Below, in pieces: positions 62,772 to 64,000 of a stretch of DNA of 64,000 bases (position 1 is its first letter; each line of letters starts with the position of its first letter). The stretch is from Rhizobium sp. S152 (GTDB lineage: Bacteria > Pseudomonadota > Alphaproteobacteria > Rhizobiales > Rhizobiaceae): the NCBI RefSeq assembly GCF_030380735.1, contig NZ_JAUDRZ010000026.1, positions 621,370 through 685,369 of the forward strand. The letters are read 5' to 3'. Made by a program: the position numbers and the translations under genes. Below the pieces are notes generated by a model. It searched no databases. It had not been told where the DNA came from and was given only the letters and a program-made list of their open reading frames with translations.

Positions 62772-63506
62772 TCAAGAGCCCGCCGCATCGACCATGCCTT
62801 CGTCGCAGCCGAACGAGGTGCGACCGGCTCCCTGAATGAGGTCGCCCAGATTCCTGCCCTTGCCGTCCGTCGCATCGGCCGATAGCCCGATCGTCAGCTC
62901 GCTGATGATGCGGTTGCCGTTGGCGCGGCGGCAACTCATCTTCACGCGATCACCGGCGCCGGGACCGAAGCTCTTGTCGAACGCCGCCTTGATCGCGTCA
63001 CCGGTCAGTGACTTGCCGATATTGGTGGCGAACAGCTCCTGAACGGCGGAACCGTTGAGGTCGCCGATCAGCCTGACGGCATCCGCGAAGTAGGCGTCGG
63101 CGCTCATGCCGGTGCAAGTCCCGTGCTTGATCCACTCATGCCGCTCGAGCGCAGATTGCGTCCCCGGCATGACCTTGTCGAGCGAGGTCTTCGTCCCCGC
63201 CGAAAGCTTCACCTCCGGCAGCCCCTTCCAGTCGCCATCCTTGTCGGCGGTTCGCTGAACGTCGGAAACGCCGCAATAATCCTTGCGCATCGGCCAGAGC
63301 CCGTGCAGCGAAAAATTGCTGGCGTCGAAGCGCTCATCCGTCTGGCTGGCGCATTCCGGCTTGCGCTGGTTGGTTTCGCAGAAAGCAGGCTGCCAGCTTG
63401 CCGCCAGAATGAACCGCGTCCGCCCGCCGGTCTCCTGCGCGCCGACACCGCCCCCGACCGATATCATCGCGGCGACCAGCGCCACGCGAAGTACAAGATT
63501 TTTCAT
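62772..63506 (-). CDS. Secreted ribonuclease T2 family protein
   Basis: The 244-residue protein has a signal peptide (about 1-23, ending G-V-G-A-Q) and the two active-site segments of RNase T2: CAS I FSLHGLWP (H68) and CAS II HEWIKHGTC (H123, H128). It cleaves single-stranded RNA through 2',3'-cyclic phosphate, probably in the periplasm or outside. Several cysteines fit the family disulfides. GGAGGGTGGCG precedes the ATG at 63506. It is 69 bases upstream of the membrane protein gene, on the same strand. Confidence 0.93.
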   Translation of the reverse strand: MKNLVLRVALVAAMISVGGGVGAQETGGRTRFILAASWQPAFCETNQRKPECASQTDERFDASNFSLHGLWPMRKDYCGVSDVQRTADKDGDWKGLPEVKLSAGTKTSLDKVMPGTQSALERHEWIKHGTCTGMSADAYFADAVRLIGDLNGSAVQELFATNIGKSLTGDAIKAAFDKSFGPGAGDRVKMSCRRANGNRIISELTIGLSADATDGKGRNLGDLIQGAGRTSFGCDEGMVDAAGS

Positions 63507-63661
63507 CGCCACCCTCCAAGGAACAATCCATGAACAGATAAGCATGCCGCATCTACTGCGGCAACCCTCAATCACTGGGGTAAAATTTCCCGCCCTATAA
63601 GCAGACGTGCGTGTTGCATTTGCTGACCGATCTGGTCATCTCGGGAGCGAGGAGGAACGGA

Positions 63662-64000
63662 ATGTTCGCACAGACTGAGCGGCTGGAAACGCCGACAGCA
63701 TCGCTGGCCTATCATCACCGGCAGGCAAAGGGCGATGCGAACGGCATTCTCTTGATCTGCCACGGCCTTGCCGAGCATTCCCGCCGCTACGCCGGCTTTG
63801 CCAATGCCATGGTGGCGCGGGGCTATCACGTCTATGCGCACGACCACCGCGGCCATGGCGAGACCACTGCCGACGACGCGCCGATCGGCCGTTTCGCCCG
63901 ACGCGATGGCGTAAGGGCGGTCATAGATGACGTCGCCGCCATGCGCGACCATGCCGCCCGCCACTATCCGGGCCTGCCGGTGATCCTGTTCGGCCATTCC
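63662..64000 (+). CDS. Alpha/beta hydrolase, monoacylglycerol-lipase-like (partial, cut at window end)
   Basis: The gene runs out of the window after 113 codons. GAGGAGGAACGG gives a strong ribosome site. ILLICHGLAEHSRRYAGFANAM and VYAHDHRGHGET are typical of the Hydrolase_4 / monoacylglycerol lipase group, and the last visible residues F-G-H-S are the start of the G-x-S-x-G nucleophile elbow, so the serine is just visible. The rest cannot be judged. Confidence 0.82.
   Translation, partial: MFAQTERLETPTASLAYHHRQAKGDANGILLICHGLAEHSRRYAGFANAMVARGYHVYAHDHRGHGETTADDAPIGRFARRDGVRAVIDDVAAMRDHAARHYPGLPVILFGHS

Overview
The window is GC-rich, gene-dense chromosomal DNA of an alphaproteobacterium, most probably a member of the Rhizobiaceae (Rhizobium / Sinorhizobium / Agrobacterium relatives). 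The reasons are the rhizobial order of the division and cell-wall genes (mraZ through ftsZ, then lpxC, bamD, recN, ligA), the betaine-lipid genes btaAB, a PPi-dependent phosphofructokinase, a class A RNase P RNA, and intergenic repeats of a kind common in this order. The genus cannot be fixed from the sequence alone. No rRNA, tRNA, insertion sequence, phage or CRISPR array was seen.

Layout. 1-11.7 kb: a sugar MFS transporter, nicotinamidase (pncA), the AzlCD amino-acid exporter, a large Xaa-Pro aminopeptidase, prmA, a frameshifted FAD monooxygenase, a SCO1-type copper chaperone, a stand-alone cheW, an aldose-epimerase-like gene and creA. 11.7-15 kb: a DEDDh exonuclease, an orphan HigA-like antitoxin and ligA. 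15-41 kb: the large minus-strand division and cell-wall (dcw) cluster. In transcription order it reads mraZ-rsmH-ftsL-ftsI-murE-murF-mraY-murD-ftsW-murG-murC-murB, then two plus-strand genes (an MHS-type transporter and a metallophosphoesterase) that split the cluster, then ddlB-ftsQ-ftsA-ftsZ, lpxC, bamD, recN and ligA. Many genes overlap by 4 bases (ATGA) or abut, so they are probably translationally coupled. 41-48 kb: a small lipoprotein, rnpB, two tandem FAD oxidoreductases, a lytic transglycosylase, and an amidase / DnaJ-TerB pair. 48-56.5 kb: pfp, a LysE exporter, a second transglycosylase, a serine hydrolase, btaAB with a candidate Pho box, a GH25 muramidase and an MltB-type transglycosylase. 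56.5-64 kb: a 25-codon membrane ORF, an ArsR-methyltransferase fusion with metF behind an operator-like palindrome, ettA, a putative STT3-like (GT-C) membrane protein, a periplasmic RNase T2 and the start of an alpha/beta hydrolase cut by the window edge.

Functionally the window is dominated by envelope work. It holds lipid II precursor synthesis (MurB-G, MraY, Ddl), septal synthesis (FtsW, FtsI, FtsQ, FtsL), the divisome scaffold (FtsA, FtsZ), lipid A commitment (LpxC), outer-membrane assembly (BamD), and at least five peptidoglycan-cleaving enzymes about 4-15 kb past the mraZ end of the dcw cluster. I see no convincing wholly new multi-gene system. The most interesting items are the regulatory sites (four phased TGGGN boxes at mraZ, CtrA-like boxes at both division promoters, a Pho-like box at btaA, palindromes at pncA and metF), the STT3-like protein, the tiny ORF at 56.8 kb and the single-base frameshift in the monooxygenase.
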